Of a stretch of DNA of 64,000 bases, positions 44,586 to 53,771 are shown one piece after another. The stretch is from Agrococcus sp. ProA11 (GTDB lineage: Bacteria; Actinomycetota; Actinomycetes; Actinomycetales; Microbacteriaceae), in NCBI RefSeq assembly GCF_039880525.1, contig NZ_CP156989.1:496001-560000 (forward strand), read 5' to 3'. A program made the translations under genes and the position numbers. Positions within the stretch are counted from its first letter, which is position 1. Every line of letters starts with the position of its first letter. Below the pieces are notes generated by a model that saw only the letters and a list, made by a program, of their open reading frames with translations, was not told where the DNA came from and searched no databases.

Positions 44586-46055
44586 ATGAGCGCGACCACC
44601 GAGACCCAGGTGCTCGATTCCGTCCACGGCCAGCTGTTCGTCGCCGGCGAATGGGTCGACGGTGAGCAGGGCACGATCGACGTGCGCGACCCCGCGACCG
44701 GCGACGTGATCAAGCAGATCGCCGACGGCTCGGTCGAGGACGGCGTGCGCGCGCTGGATGCTGCCGTCGAGGCGCAGGAGTCGTGGGGGCGAACGCCCGC
44801 TCGCGTGCGCGGCGAGATCCTGCGCAAGGCCTTCGACCTGCTGCAGGAGCGCAAGGAGGAGTTCGCGCTGCTGATGACGCTCGAGATGGGCAAGCCCCTC
44901 GCCGAGGCGCGCGGCGAGGTCGCCTACGGCGGCGAGTTCCTGCGCTGGTTCTCGGAGGAGGCGGTGCGCATCGACGGGCGCTACACGATGACGCCCGAGG
45001 GCACCGGCCAGATGATCGTCACGCACCGACCCGTCGGCCCCTGCTTCCTCATCACGCCGTGGAACTTCCCGCTCGCGATGGCCACCCGCAAGCTCGCTCC
45101 CGCGCTCGCCGCCGGCTGCACCGCCGTCATCAAGCCGGCCACGTTGACGCCGCTCACGACGCTCGCGCTCGTGGGGCTGCTCGAGGAGGCGGGCCTGCCG
45201 AAGGGTGTCGTCAACGTCATCACCACCAAGTCGACCGGCGCGCTCTCGGAGCGCCTGCTCGCCGACCCACGGCTGCGGAAGGTCTCGTTCACCGGCTCGA
45301 CGCCCGTTGGCGTGCAGCTGCTCAAGCAGGCGGCCGACAACGTGCTGAAGTCGTCGATGGAGCTGGGCGGCAACGCGCCCTTCGTCGTGTTCGACGACGC
45401 CGACCTCGACAAGGCCGTGGAGGGCGCGCTGCTGGCCAAGTTCCGCAACATCGGGCAGGCCTGCACCGCCGCGAACCGGTTCATCGTGCACGAGTCGATC
45501 GCAGACGAGTTCTCGCAGCGGGTCGGCGACGCCGTCAAGGCGATGAAGATCGGCCGTGGCACCGAGGAGGGCGTCACGATCGGACCGCTCGTCGAGGACA
45601 AGGCCGTCGCCAATGCGGTGCGGCTCGTGGACGCGGCCGTCAGCGACGGGGCAACGCTCGTCACCGGCGGCAAGGCGATCGACGGTCCCGGCTCGTTCTT
45701 CGAGCCGACCGTGCTCGACGGCGTCGACGCCTCGATGGCCGTCTCGATCGAGGAGATCTTCGGCCCGGTCGTCGCGATCCAGCGCTTCGCCACCGAGGAT
45801 GACGCGGTGCGCCTGGCGAACGCGACCGAGTACGGCCTGGTCGGCTACGTCTTCACCGAGGACACCAAGCGCGGCCAGCGGATGATCGAGCGGATCGACA
45901 CCGGCATGATGGGCCTCAACGTGGGCGTCGTCTCCAATGCGGCCGGTCCGTTCGGCGGCGTGAAGCAGTCGGGCCTGGGCCGCGAAGGCGGCGCAGAGGG
46001 CATCCACGAGTACCTCGAGACGAAGTACACGCTGATGCCGAACCCGTTCGCCTGA
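44586..46055 (+). CDS. NAD(P)-dependent aldehyde dehydrogenase (succinate-semialdehyde type)
   Basis: A 489-residue aldehyde dehydrogenase closest in pattern to the succinate-semialdehyde/GabD group. It has the cofactor segment LITPWNFPLAMATRKLAPAL, VSFTGSTPVGVQLL, the catalytic glutamate in SMELGGNAPFVVFDDADL and the catalytic cysteine in NIGQACTAANRF. GAAGGAG lies five bases before ATG 44586, so the in-frame GTG at 44580 is not preferred. In the cluster it would oxidise a semialdehyde such as one made by the dehydrogenase at 41215. Confidence 0.92.
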   Translation: MSATTETQVLDSVHGQLFVAGEWVDGEQGTIDVRDPATGDVIKQIADGSVEDGVRALDAAVEAQESWGRTPARVRGEILRKAFDLLQERKEEFALLMTLEMGKPLAEARGEVAYGGEFLRWFSEEAVRIDGRYTMTPEGTGQMIVTHRPVGPCFLITPWNFPLAMATRKLAPALAAGCTAVIKPATLTPLTTLALVGLLEEAGLPKGVVNVITTKSTGALSERLLADPRLRKVSFTGSTPVGVQLLKQAADNVLKSSMELGGNAPFVVFDDADLDKAVEGALLAKFRNIGQACTAANRFIVHESIADEFSQRVGDAVKAMKIGRGTEEGVTIGPLVEDKAVANAVRLVDAAVSDGATLVTGGKAIDGPGSFFEPTVLDGVDASMAVSIEEIFGPVVAIQRFATEDDAVRLANATEYGLVGYVFTEDTKRGQRMIERIDTGMMGLNVGVVSNAAGPFGGVKQSGLGREGGAEGIHEYLETKYTLMPNPFA

Positions 46056-46090
46056 GGCGAGCCTCGCTGCGGGGCGGCGCCCCCGCCCCG

Positions 46091-46096
46091 TAGCGT
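46091..46096 (+). promoter_or_regulatory. Leaderless -10 box for the DUF421 gene
   Basis: TAGCGT followed by six bases and ATG at 46103. Confidence 0.55.
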
Positions 46097-46102
46097 GAGC
46101 GC

Positions 46103-46609
46103 ATGTGGTTCGACACCTGGTCAGACATCGCCCGCACGCTGCTCGTCGGCGGCGCGGCGTACGCCGTGCTCATCCTCGTGCTGCGCCTCTCCGGCAAGCG
46201 CACGCTCAGCCAGCTGAACGCCTTCGACTTCATCGTCACGGTCGCGCTCGGTTCCACGCTCGCGACGGTGCTGCTCAGCAGCGAGGTCTCGTGGACGGAG
46301 GGTGTGGTCGCGCTCGGCCTGCTCGCGGGGCTGCAGTTCGCGATCGCGTGGCTGTCGACCAGATGGCAGCCGCTGCGGAAGGCGATCACGTCGTCGCCGC
46401 AGGTGCTGCTGCGCAACGGGGAATTCGACAGCGCCGCGCTGCGTGCTGCGCGCCTGACCGAGGCGGAGGTGCGCCAGGCGGTGCGCTCGAGCGGCGTCGG
46501 CGACCTCGCCGACGTCGCGCTCGTCGTGCTGGAGACCAACGGGTCGATCTCGGTCATCGCAGCGTCGCAGCTGGGGGACGGCTCGGCGCTGCGCGACCTG
46601 GATCGCTGA
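46103..46609 (+). CDS. DUF421 (YetF-like) membrane protein
   Basis: A 168-residue protein. Three N-terminal membrane helices contain LSGKRTLSQLNAFDFIVTVA, the DUF421 hallmark, and a small cytoplasmic domain follows (GEFDSAALRAARLTEAEVRQ). Bacillus relatives such as YetF are membrane proteins of unclear role. The leaderless box fixes the start. It separates the catabolic genes from the LysR gene and has no obvious link to them. Confidence 0.9.
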   Translation: MWFDTWSDIARTLLVGGAAYAVLILVLRLSGKRTLSQLNAFDFIVTVALGSTLATVLLSSEVSWTEGVVALGLLAGLQFAIAWLSTRWQPLRKAITSSPQVLLRNGEFDSAALRAARLTEAEVRQAVRSSGVGDLADVALVVLETNGSISVIAASQLGDGSALRDLDR

Positions 46610-46626
46610 GGGCGGCGGCCGACCGG

Positions 46627-47544
46627 TCAGAGCGACTCCGCGAAGCGCAGCAGGACGGACCGGAGCCAGGCATTCTCCGTGGAGTCGTCGCTGCGAGTGC
46701 TCCAGATCGCCGATACGGAGAAGCGCGGTGAGTCGATGGGCACTGGACTCGTCATGAGCCCGGTGGTCGCCGCGATGACGGTTGCCGCATGCTCGGGGAT
46801 CGTCGCGATCGCTGGCGTTCCGCGCAGCAGTGGCCCGAGGCCGGCGAAGTGGCTGATGGTGCACAGCGTGTGCCGGGTGAACCCCAGTGCTGCCATGCGC
46901 TCGTCAACCCAGCCGCGCTGCAGGTCGAACGACACGCGAACATGGTCTGATTCCAGGTACTCCTGCCGCGTGATCGGCCGCGAGTGACCCACGGCTCGGG
47001 CATCGAACAGGCAGAGATAGCCCCCGGAGAAGAGCGGTTCTGCCTGATGGCTCGCGGTCTGCTGCTGCGGCGGCGTGCCGCACACGACCAGATCGATCCT
47101 TGGGTCAGCGAGGCTCTCGCGCCAGAGGGAGCTGTTGGTCTGATGGATCGCGAAGTCGACAGCCCAGCCCTCCGCGAGCTTCTGAGACATGAGCCATGGT
47201 GCGAAGACCATCTCGAGGTCGTCGGACATCGCGAGATGGAACACTCGGGTCGTGCGTTGCGGGTCGAACGCGACGTCGTCGAAGATCAGATCGACGATCG
47301 ATGAGAGCGTCGGCGCAACCCGCGATGAGATGGCCAGGGCCTTCGGCGTCGGCGTCATGCCCGCTCGGGTGCGCTCGAACAGTGGGTCGTCGAAGAGCAC
47401 CCGCAACCGAGCAAGCGCTGCGCTCACCGCGCTCTGACTGAGACTGAGCTTCATCGCGGCCCGGGTCACGTGACGCTCCTGGCAGAGCACCTGAAAGATG
47501 ACCAGGAGGTTGAGATCCACCCGACGCAGATCGACTGTGTTCAT
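46627..47544 (-). CDS. LysR family transcriptional regulator
   Basis: A 305-residue regulator with the N-terminal winged helix (DLNLLVIFQVLCQERHVTRA, then LSLSQSAVSAALARLRVLFD) and a periplasmic-binding-protein-like effector domain. NodD/SyrM-like features (LFDDPLFERTRAGMTPTPKA) are visible. ATG 47544 is chosen because TATCAT lies seven bases upstream, giving a leaderless start; ATGs at 47553 and 47562 are alternatives. It is divergent from the transporter-nitrilase operon and probably regulates it. Confidence 0.92.
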   Translation of the reverse strand: MNTVDLRRVDLNLLVIFQVLCQERHVTRAAMKLSLSQSAVSAALARLRVLFDDPLFERTRAGMTPTPKALAISSRVAPTLSSIVDLIFDDVAFDPQRTTRVFHLAMSDDLEMVFAPWLMSQKLAEGWAVDFAIHQTNSSLWRESLADPRIDLVVCGTPPQQQTASHQAEPLFSGGYLCLFDARAVGHSRPITRQEYLESDHVRVSFDLQRGWVDERMAALGFTRHTLCTISHFAGLGPLLRGTPAIATIPEHAATVIAATTGLMTSPVPIDSPRFSVSAIWSTRSDDSTENAWLRSVLLRFAESL

Positions 47545-47551
47545 AGTACCC

Positions 47552-47557
47552 ATGATA
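47552..47557 (-). promoter_or_regulatory. Leaderless -10 box for the LysR gene
   Basis: TATCAT on the minus strand, seven bases before ATG 47544. Confidence 0.5.
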
Positions 47558-47575
47558 ATCATCGATGCAACGGGA

Positions 47576-47586
47576 CGGTATTACCG
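47576..47586. promoter_or_regulatory. Operator candidate in front of the transporter-nitrilase operon
   Basis: CGGTATTACCG is a perfect palindrome fitting GGTnnnACC. Nine of its bases match the reverse complement of the site upstream of the GntR gene (40523-40538), about 7 kb away. Confidence 0.55.
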
Positions 47587-47632
47587 TATGACGGTAGCCT
47601 GGCCATCTTGCACCGTGGACGAGGGAGATCAC

Positions 47633-48958
47633 ATGCAGTCACTCAGCGCCGACCAGGAGGTCGGCCAGCACCAGCCGCGCCAGCTCTCGAAGGACGACCG
47701 ACGGAAGCGCATGCTGGCCGTCGGCATCGGCAACTTCATGGAGTGGTTCGACTTCGCCATCTACGGCTACTTCGCTGCCATCATCGGCGCGCAGTTCTTC
47801 CCGTCAGGGGACCCCACGGCCGAGATGCTGTCGGCTCTCGCCGTCTTCGCGGTCGGCTTCCTCTCGCGGCCGATCGGTGCGCTCTTCCTCGGACCCATGG
47901 GTGACCGTCTGGGCCGGCGCACGGTGCTGATCATCACCGTGATGGGCATGGGCATCATCACCGCGCTCATCGGACTCGTCCCGTCGTTCGCGACCATCGG
48001 CATCGCCGCACCGATCATCGTCGTGGTGCTCCGCCTGCTGCAGGGCATGATGGTCGGCGGCGAATGGACGAGCGCCGCCGCCTACATCGGCGAGAGCGCA
48101 CCCGCGAACAAGCGAGGGCTCTACGCCAGCCTGATCACAGCCACCGCTGGCCTGGCGTTCCTCGTCGGCACGCTCACCGCCGTGGTGCTGACGGCAAGCA
48201 TGGACGCGGACTCGCTCGCCAGCTGGGGCTGGCGCGTGCCATTCATCGCCTCGTTCGCGATGGCGATCGTGGCCGTCTACATCCGCCGGAAGCTCGAAGA
48301 CACCCCGGTCTATGAAGAGGTCGAGCGCAAGCGCAAGGCCAACGAGATCGAGTTCACCTCGCGCGGGGACAAAGCGAAGGCGTTCGTCATGACGCTCGCG
48401 TTCGCCGGCATCTTCGGTGTCTCGCTGTACTACCTGGTCACCTACGCCAACAACCACCTCACCGGCGCAGTGGGCATGGAACGCTTCGAGGCGCTCTGGG
48501 CCACCGCCATCGTCATGGTGATCTACGTGGCCTTCAACCCGCTGATGGGCGTCGCCGCCGACAGGTGGGGCCGCAAGCCCGTCAACCACTTCGGCATCAT
48601 CGGCCTGATCATCTGGGCAGTGCCGGCCTTCATGCTGATGAACACCGGCAGCCCCTGGCTCGTGATCGTCGGCCTGGTGCCGTTCGCTCTGTTCGTCGCC
48701 GCGACCGCGGTCACCAACAACGTGCTGCTCGTCGAAGTGTTCCCCGCCTCCGTCCGCGCGACGGGTTCGGCCATCGGCTACAACGTGGCGTACGCCGTGC
48801 TGGCGGGCCCGGGTCCGCTCATCGCCGCCTCGCTGGTGGCCGCGACCGGTTGGCTGATCTCACCCGCCTTCTACGTGATCGCGGTCGGCATCGTCGCTCT
48901 CGCGGTGCTCTGGCCGATGCTGCCGGAGACCAAGGACCGCGACATCTCTCGAGGATGA
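47633..48958 (+). CDS. MFS transporter, metabolite:H+ symporter (MHS) family
   Basis: A 441-residue importer with 12 predicted membrane helices. It starts its membrane domain with GIGNFMEWFDFAIYGYFAAI and has GPMGDRLGRRTVLI between helices 2 and 3 and AADRWGRKPVNHFG between helices 8 and 9, as in MHS organic-acid/betaine transporters. GAGGGAGA precedes the ATG. It lies 26 bases before the nitrilase, so substrate import and hydrolysis are probably linked. Confidence 0.93.
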   Translation: MQSLSADQEVGQHQPRQLSKDDRRKRMLAVGIGNFMEWFDFAIYGYFAAIIGAQFFPSGDPTAEMLSALAVFAVGFLSRPIGALFLGPMGDRLGRRTVLIITVMGMGIITALIGLVPSFATIGIAAPIIVVVLRLLQGMMVGGEWTSAAAYIGESAPANKRGLYASLITATAGLAFLVGTLTAVVLTASMDADSLASWGWRVPFIASFAMAIVAVYIRRKLEDTPVYEEVERKRKANEIEFTSRGDKAKAFVMTLAFAGIFGVSLYYLVTYANNHLTGAVGMERFEALWATAIVMVIYVAFNPLMGVAADRWGRKPVNHFGIIGLIIWAVPAFMLMNTGSPWLVIVGLVPFALFVAATAVTNNVLLVEVFPASVRATGSAIGYNVAYAVLAGPGPLIAASLVAATGWLISPAFYVIAVGIVALAVLWPMLPETKDRDISRG

Positions 48959-48984
48959 CGACCGGGGCGCAGCAGAGGAGCACC

Positions 48985-49908
48985 ATGTACAAGGTCGCAG
49001 TCGTACAAGCGGCGTCCGTCCCGTTCGACGCGGATGCAGCCACCAGCAGAGCCGAGGCGCTCATCGCCGAGGTCGCTGCGCACGGAGCAGAGCTGGCGGT
49101 CTTCCCCGAGGCGTTCATCGGTGGCTACCCGAAGGGCACGTCATTCGGCACGGCCATCGGAACCCGCACCGAGCCGGGTCGAGTCGAGTACGAGCGCTAC
49201 GTGGGCGGGGCAGTGACGCTCGAGGGCGACCAGGTCGCCCGGCTCGTGCAGGCGTCCACCGAGCACGACGTGCACCTGGTGATGGGTGTCATCGAACTGC
49301 TCGGCAACACGCTCTACTGCACGGCGCTCATGATCGCGCCAGGCGAGGGGGTGGTCGGCAAGCACCGCAAGCTCATGCCGACCGCCACCGAGCGACTGGT
49401 GTGGGGCTTCGGTGATGGCTCAACGCTCGACACCATGGAGACGCCCGGCGGCAGGGTCGGAACCGTCATCTGCTGGGAGAACTACATGCCGCTCCTGCGG
49501 CAGGCGATGTATGCAAAGGGGGTGCAGATCTACTGCGCGCCGACGGCCGACGATCGGCCCTCGTGGCAGTCGACCATGCAGCACATCGCGATCGAGGGGC
49601 GCACCTTCGTGCTCTCCAGCTGCCAGGTCATCACCCGGGATGCCTTCCCGGCTGATCACCCGGTGGAGTACGACGTGCCGGGTGGCGAGACGCTGATGCG
49701 TGGGGGCAGCGTGATCATCGATCCATCCGGGCGCGTTCTGGCCGGTCCGGTGTTCGACGAGGAGACGATCCTGTACGCAGAGCTCGACCCCACCGCGAAG
49801 ACCCGATCGCATCTCGACTTCGATGCCGTCGGGCACTACGCCCGGCCGGACGTGTTCACACTGAGCGTCAACGAATCGCCTGCGACCTCGGTCCGCTTCA
49901 CCTCATAG
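48985..49908 (+). CDS. Nitrilase
   Basis: A 307-residue enzyme of the nitrilase superfamily, branch 1-like, which hydrolyses a nitrile to the carboxylic acid and ammonia. The Glu-Lys-Cys triad is visible: Glu42 in LAVFPEAFIGGYPKG, Lys in VGKHRKLMPTATERLVWG, and Cys in VGTVICWENYMPLLRQAMYA. The following Glu in CWEN is typical of true nitrilases rather than amidases. GAGGAG precedes the ATG. It is downstream of the MHS transporter and ends in a strong terminator. Confidence 0.93.
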   Translation: MYKVAVVQAASVPFDADAATSRAEALIAEVAAHGAELAVFPEAFIGGYPKGTSFGTAIGTRTEPGRVEYERYVGGAVTLEGDQVARLVQASTEHDVHLVMGVIELLGNTLYCTALMIAPGEGVVGKHRKLMPTATERLVWGFGDGSTLDTMETPGGRVGTVICWENYMPLLRQAMYAKGVQIYCAPTADDRPSWQSTMQHIAIEGRTFVLSSCQVITRDAFPADHPVEYDVPGGETLMRGGSVIIDPSGRVLAGPVFDEETILYAELDPTAKTRSHLDFDAVGHYARPDVFTLSVNESPATSVRFTS

Positions 49909-49915
49909 CGGCCCG

Positions 49916-49951
49916 AGCGCTGACCGCCCGCTGCTGCGGGTGGTCAGCGCT
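49916..49951. terminator. Bidirectional terminator between nitrilase and nitronate monooxygenase
   Basis: AGCGCTGACC (49916-49925) pairs with GGTCAGCGCT (49942-49951) and continues as CCCG/CGGG nearer the loop. It overlaps the last codons of the converging gene. Confidence 0.85.
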
Positions 49952-50987
49952 GCATTGTCGGAGCGCCGTCCGAGGCAAGCCACCGCAGGACGTCGGCGGC
50001 CGCGCCATCGGGGGCGTTGGGGTAGCCGGTGCCCGCCCAGAGGTGCAGGCGATCGGCGTCGCCGGCCCGTCCGGCAGCCCGCCGCAGCTCACGTGTGAGG
50101 TGATGGACGGCAGGGTAGGCGACCGGTGCGTCGGCGCCGTGCCGGTCGATGAACCCGTTGCGCAGGGCGCGCGCGGGACGGCCGGTGAACGCTCGGGTGA
50201 CGACCGTCTGCTCCGGCTGCGCGCGACGGAGTGCCTCGCGATGCGTCTTCGAGGTTCCCGCCTCGTCGGTGCGCAGCAGCAGCGTTCCGACAGCGACGCA
50301 CTCCGCCCCGACCGCCAGGAGCGATGTGACGGCGACCGGCCCGTCGACACCTCCGGTCGCGATCACGGGCAGGTCGACGGCTTGCCGCACGGTGCGAACG
50401 AGCGCTGCTGTCGAGACGGGAGCCGGGAGCCTCGATGGATCGTGCGTGGCGGAGTGGCCGCCGGCGCCGAAGCCCTGCGCGACGAGCCCGTCGACCCCGG
50501 CGTCCGCCGCAGCGCGCGCCTCCTCGGGCGTCGTGATGCTGGCGAGCACGCGAGTGCCGACGCGACGCAGCGCGGCGATCTCGGTCGGCGACGGCAGCGC
50601 GAATGTCAGCGAGACCACCGGCACGGGGTGGGCGAGCAGATACGCGAGCTTTGCGGACCAGTCGTCGTCGTCGTCGACCGGCTCGGGGTCCAACCGCAGT
50701 CCATAGACGTCGGCCTCCGGCTGCAGTTCGTCGGCGTAGGCGCGGAACGCCCCGTGATCGACGCGTGCGCTGGTCGGCACGAACAGGTTGACGCCGAACG
50801 CGGCGCCGAGGCCGCGCATCTGCGCTATTTCCTGAGCCATGGCCTCGGCGGTCTTGTAGCCGGCGGCCAAGAACGCGAACGCGCCGGCGTCCACGACCGC
50901 CCTTGCCAGCGCGAGCGACGTCGGCCCGCCGGCCATGGGAGCGGCCGCGAGAGGAAGGCGGCTCTCCAGCAGGGGTCCGGCCGTCAC
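49944..50987 (-). CDS. Nitronate monooxygenase family flavoprotein
   Basis: A 347-residue FMN enzyme of the nitronate monooxygenase (2-nitropropane dioxygenase) family. Segments LAAAPMAGGPTSLALARAVV, FGVNLFVPTSA, LVAQGFGAGGHSATHD (with the active-site His) and VIATGGVDGPVAVTSLLAVG follow the TIM-barrel order of the family. It oxidises alkyl nitronates to carbonyl compounds and nitrite. It follows the ABC exporter gene with a four-base overlap (GTGA). Whether it belongs functionally with the nitrilase is unclear. Confidence 0.9.
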   Translation of the reverse strand: MTAGPLLESRLPLAAAPMAGGPTSLALARAVVDAGAFAFLAAGYKTAEAMAQEIAQMRGLGAAFGVNLFVPTSARVDHGAFRAYADELQPEADVYGLRLDPEPVDDDDDWSAKLAYLLAHPVPVVSLTFALPSPTEIAALRRVGTRVLASITTPEEARAAADAGVDGLVAQGFGAGGHSATHDPSRLPAPVSTAALVRTVRQAVDLPVIATGGVDGPVAVTSLLAVGAECVAVGTLLLRTDEAGTSKTHREALRRAQPEQTVVTRAFTGRPARALRNGFIDRHGADAPVAYPAVHHLTRELRRAAGRAGDADRLHLWAGTGYPNAPDGAAADVLRWLASDGAPTMQR

Positions 50988-52780
50988 CGGGGGCTCGCTA
51001 CGTCGGGCGCCAGCAGCTGGTGCGCGGCGAGCTCTCGGTAGAGCGGCGAGGACTCGAGCAGCTCGGTGTGCGTTCCGGTGGCGAGCACCCGACCGCCGTC
51101 GAGCACCACGATCTGGTCGGCATCGACGACCGTCGCGAGTCGGTGCGCGATGACGAGCGTCGTGCGGCCCTCGCTTGCGACGTCGAGCGCCGTCTTCAGC
51201 GATGCCTCGTTGCGCGCATCGAGGTTGGCGGTCGACTCGTCGAGCAGCAGGATCGGGGTCGACGCCAGCAGCGCACGCGCGATCGCCAGCCGCTGCCGCT
51301 CGCCGCCGGAGAGCAGCACCCCGCCCTCGCCGACCTCGGCGCCCAGCCCCTTCGCCGCGCGCGCCACCAGGTCGCCGAGGTTCACCGATTCGAGCGCCGC
51401 CAGCAGCTGCTCATCGGTCGCCTCCGGCGCCCCGAGGCGCAGATTGTCGCGCAGCGTGCCGGCGAGCACCGGCGCATCCTGCTCGACGTAGCCGATGCGC
51501 GCGCGCAGGCTGCCGCGGTCGACGTCGCGCACGTCGACGCCGCCGATGAGCACGCGGCCCTCGGTCGCGTCGTAGAAGCGCTCGATGAGTGCGAACGTCG
51601 TCGACTTGCCGGCGCCGGACGGGCCCACGAGGGCGGTCCGCGAGCCAGCGGGCACCGAGAAGGAGACCTCGGCGAGCACCACCCGCTCGTCGTCGGCGGC
51701 CGGGTAGGCGAAGGTGACGCGATCGAAGGCGACCATCGCCGCCCCCGCCTGCGGAGCGAGCGCGATGTCGGCATCCGTCTCGGCCTCAGCGGGGAGGCGG
51801 ACGATCTCCTGGATGCGCCCCAACGCGCCGAGCGCGACGCTCACGGCCGCGATGGCGCCCGCGAGCTGCCCGAGCGGCATCACCATGAGGAACAGGAAGA
51901 GCAGGAAGCCGACCAGCTGCGAGATCTCGATCTCGCCCGTCGCCACCCGGAGGCCGCCGACGCCCAGCACGACGAGGAAGGCGAGCTGCACGGCGACTCC
52001 GAGGATCGGCACCACGAACGCCGAGATGCGTGCGACGCGCACGCCGGCGTGGAACGCGTCGCCCGAGCGGGCACCGATCTCGCGCACCTCGCGCTCGGTG
52101 GCGCCGGCGGCGCGCACCGTGCGCACCGCGCTGATGGCGCGCTCGAGCGCGCTCGTGAGGTGCCCGACCTGCTCCTGCGCCTTGCCGGAGGCGCGGCTCA
52201 GCAGCGGCATGACCACGAGCATCGCCGCGATCGCGACGGCCAGCACGAGCACCGACAGCCCCAGCAGCAGCGGATCGATGATGAGCATCGCGATGATCGC
52301 GCCGATGAGCGTGAGCACTCCGCCGACCGATTCGACCAACCCTTGCGTGAGCACCGCGCGCAGCAGGGTCGTGTCGCTGCCGACGCGGCTCACGAGGTCG
52401 CCGACGCGACGCTGGTCGAACTCGGCGATCGGCAGATGCAGCATGCGCGCGACAAGCGTGCGGCGGGTGCGCAGCACCACGTGCTCGCCGAGCACCTGCA
52501 GCAGGAAGTGCTGGAACCCGTTGGTCACGGCGCCGACGATCACCACGGCGACGAGCACCCACGGCAGCCATTCCATCGGCCGCGACTGCTCCACGCGCGC
52601 GATGAGCTCCTGCGCCAGCGCCGGCTGCGCGAGCGCGAACGCGGCGCCGACCACCGAGAGCGCGATCGCCCCGGCCAGCAGGCCCTTCTTCGGGAACAGG
52701 TAGGGGAGCAGGTCGCGCACGCTCGCGCGCGGACCGTCGTCCTGTCGCCGCCTGCCGAACATCCCTCGTCGCTCACTCAT
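50984..52780 (-). CDS. ABC exporter, fused membrane and ATPase domains
   Basis: A 598-residue half-transporter of the multidrug/lipid exporter type. Residues 30-315 hold six membrane helices with the coupling segment GDLVSRVGSDTTLLRAVL; residues 345-590 form the nucleotide-binding domain with Walker A GPSGAGKSTTFALI, signature LLSGGERQRLAIARALL, Walker B ILLLDESTANLD and switch IAHRLATV. It would work as a homodimer since no partner is next to it. ATG 52780 is chosen with GGGAG upstream; ATG 52789 is an alternative. Confidence 0.93.
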   Translation of the reverse strand: MSERRGMFGRRRQDDGPRASVRDLLPYLFPKKGLLAGAIALSVVGAAFALAQPALAQELIARVEQSRPMEWLPWVLVAVVIVGAVTNGFQHFLLQVLGEHVVLRTRRTLVARMLHLPIAEFDQRRVGDLVSRVGSDTTLLRAVLTQGLVESVGGVLTLIGAIIAMLIIDPLLLGLSVLVLAVAIAAMLVVMPLLSRASGKAQEQVGHLTSALERAISAVRTVRAAGATEREVREIGARSGDAFHAGVRVARISAFVVPILGVAVQLAFLVVLGVGGLRVATGEIEISQLVGFLLFLFLMVMPLGQLAGAIAAVSVALGALGRIQEIVRLPAEAETDADIALAPQAGAAMVAFDRVTFAYPAADDERVVLAEVSFSVPAGSRTALVGPSGAGKSTTFALIERFYDATEGRVLIGGVDVRDVDRGSLRARIGYVEQDAPVLAGTLRDNLRLGAPEATDEQLLAALESVNLGDLVARAAKGLGAEVGEGGVLLSGGERQRLAIARALLASTPILLLDESTANLDARNEASLKTALDVASEGRTTLVIAHRLATVVDADQIVVLDGGRVLATGTHTELLESSPLYRELAAHQLLAPDVASPR

Positions 52781-52830
52781 CGCATCCATTCTCCCGCGTC
52801 TCGCCGCGTGCCGATGACGGTGGCAGGTCG

Positions 52831-52836
52831 TAGCAT
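52831..52836 (+). promoter_or_regulatory. -10 box for the DrrA-type exporter operon
   Basis: TAGCAT followed by eight bases and GTG at 52845, a near-leaderless arrangement. Confidence 0.5.
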
Positions 52837-52844
52837 CGAGGACT

Positions 52845-53771
52845 GTGCCAGCACCCGTCATCGAGGCCAAGGGCCTCACCAAGCGCTACGGCGACGTCAC
52901 CGCCGTCGACGGCATCGACTTCGCCATCCAACCGGGGGAGGCCTTCGGGTTCCTGGGGCCGAACGGCGCCGGCAAGTCGACCACCATGCGCATGATCGCT
53001 GCCACCTCGACGCGCACCGCCGGCGAGCTCAGCGTGCTGGGCTTTGACCCGGCCGACCATGGCCCCGAGATCCGCGCGCAGCTGGGCATCGTGCCGCAGG
53101 CAGACCAGCTCGACGAAGAGCTGCGCGTGATCGACAACCTGATCGTCTACGGCCGCTACTTCGGGCTGCCGCTGCCCTACGTGCAGCGACGCGCCGAGGA
53201 GCTGCTGGAGTTCGCCCAGCTCACCGAGAAGCGCAAGGCACGCGTCGACGGCCTCTCCGGCGGCATGAAGCGGCGGCTGACCATCGCGCGCGGCCTCATC
53301 AACAGCCCGAAGGCGATGCTGCTCGACGAGCCCACCACCGGCCTCGACCCGCAGGCGCGGCATGTGCTGTGGGATCGGCTCTTCCGGCTGAAGGAGGAGG
53401 GCACGACGCTCGTGCTCACGACGCACTACATGGATGAGGCGGAGCAGCTCTGCGACCGGCTGGTGGTCGTCGACAAGGGCACGATCGTCGCCGAGGGGAG
53501 TCCCGCAGCCCTCATCCGCCAGTACTCCACGCGCGAGGTGCTGGAGGTGCGCTTCGGCTCTGCGCGCAACGAGGCCGCGGCGAAGACGATCGAGGGCATC
53601 GGCGCCCGCATCGAGGTGCTGCCCGATCGCGTGCTGGTCTACGACGACAACGGCGAGGCAGCGATGTCGGCCGTGCACGAGCGGGGGCTGAACCCCATCA
53701 CGTCGCTCGTGCGTCGCTCCAGCCTGGAGGACGTCTTCCTGCGGCTCACGGGAAGGTCGCTGATCGAATGA
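52845..53771 (+). CDS. ABC transporter ATPase, DrrA/daunorubicin-resistance type
   Basis: A 308-residue ATPase for the two permeases downstream. It has Walker A GPNGAGKSTTMRMI, Q-loop GIVPQADQLDEELRV, signature LSGGMKRRLTIARGL, Walker B AMLLDEPTTGLD and switch VLTTHYMDEAEQL. The C-terminal 80 residues (RNEAAAKTIEGIGARIEVLP) form the accessory domain of DrrA-like ATPases. GTG 52845 is set by the TAGCAT box and the conserved N-terminus. It overlaps the next gene (ATGA). Confidence 0.94.
   Translation: MPAPVIEAKGLTKRYGDVTAVDGIDFAIQPGEAFGFLGPNGAGKSTTMRMIAATSTRTAGELSVLGFDPADHGPEIRAQLGIVPQADQLDEELRVIDNLIVYGRYFGLPLPYVQRRAEELLEFAQLTEKRKARVDGLSGGMKRRLTIARGLINSPKAMLLDEPTTGLDPQARHVLWDRLFRLKEEGTTLVLTTHYMDEAEQLCDRLVVVDKGTIVAEGSPAALIRQYSTREVLEVRFGSARNEAAAKTIEGIGARIEVLPDRVLVYDDNGEAAMSAVHERGLNPITSLVRRSSLEDVFLRLTGRSLIE

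Noticed and set aside
50903-53047. A 714-codon plus-strand open frame opposite the ABC exporter
   Set aside because: It is rich in Arg, Asp and His as expected for an antisense frame of GC-rich DNA, while the minus strand has all ABC exporter motifs.
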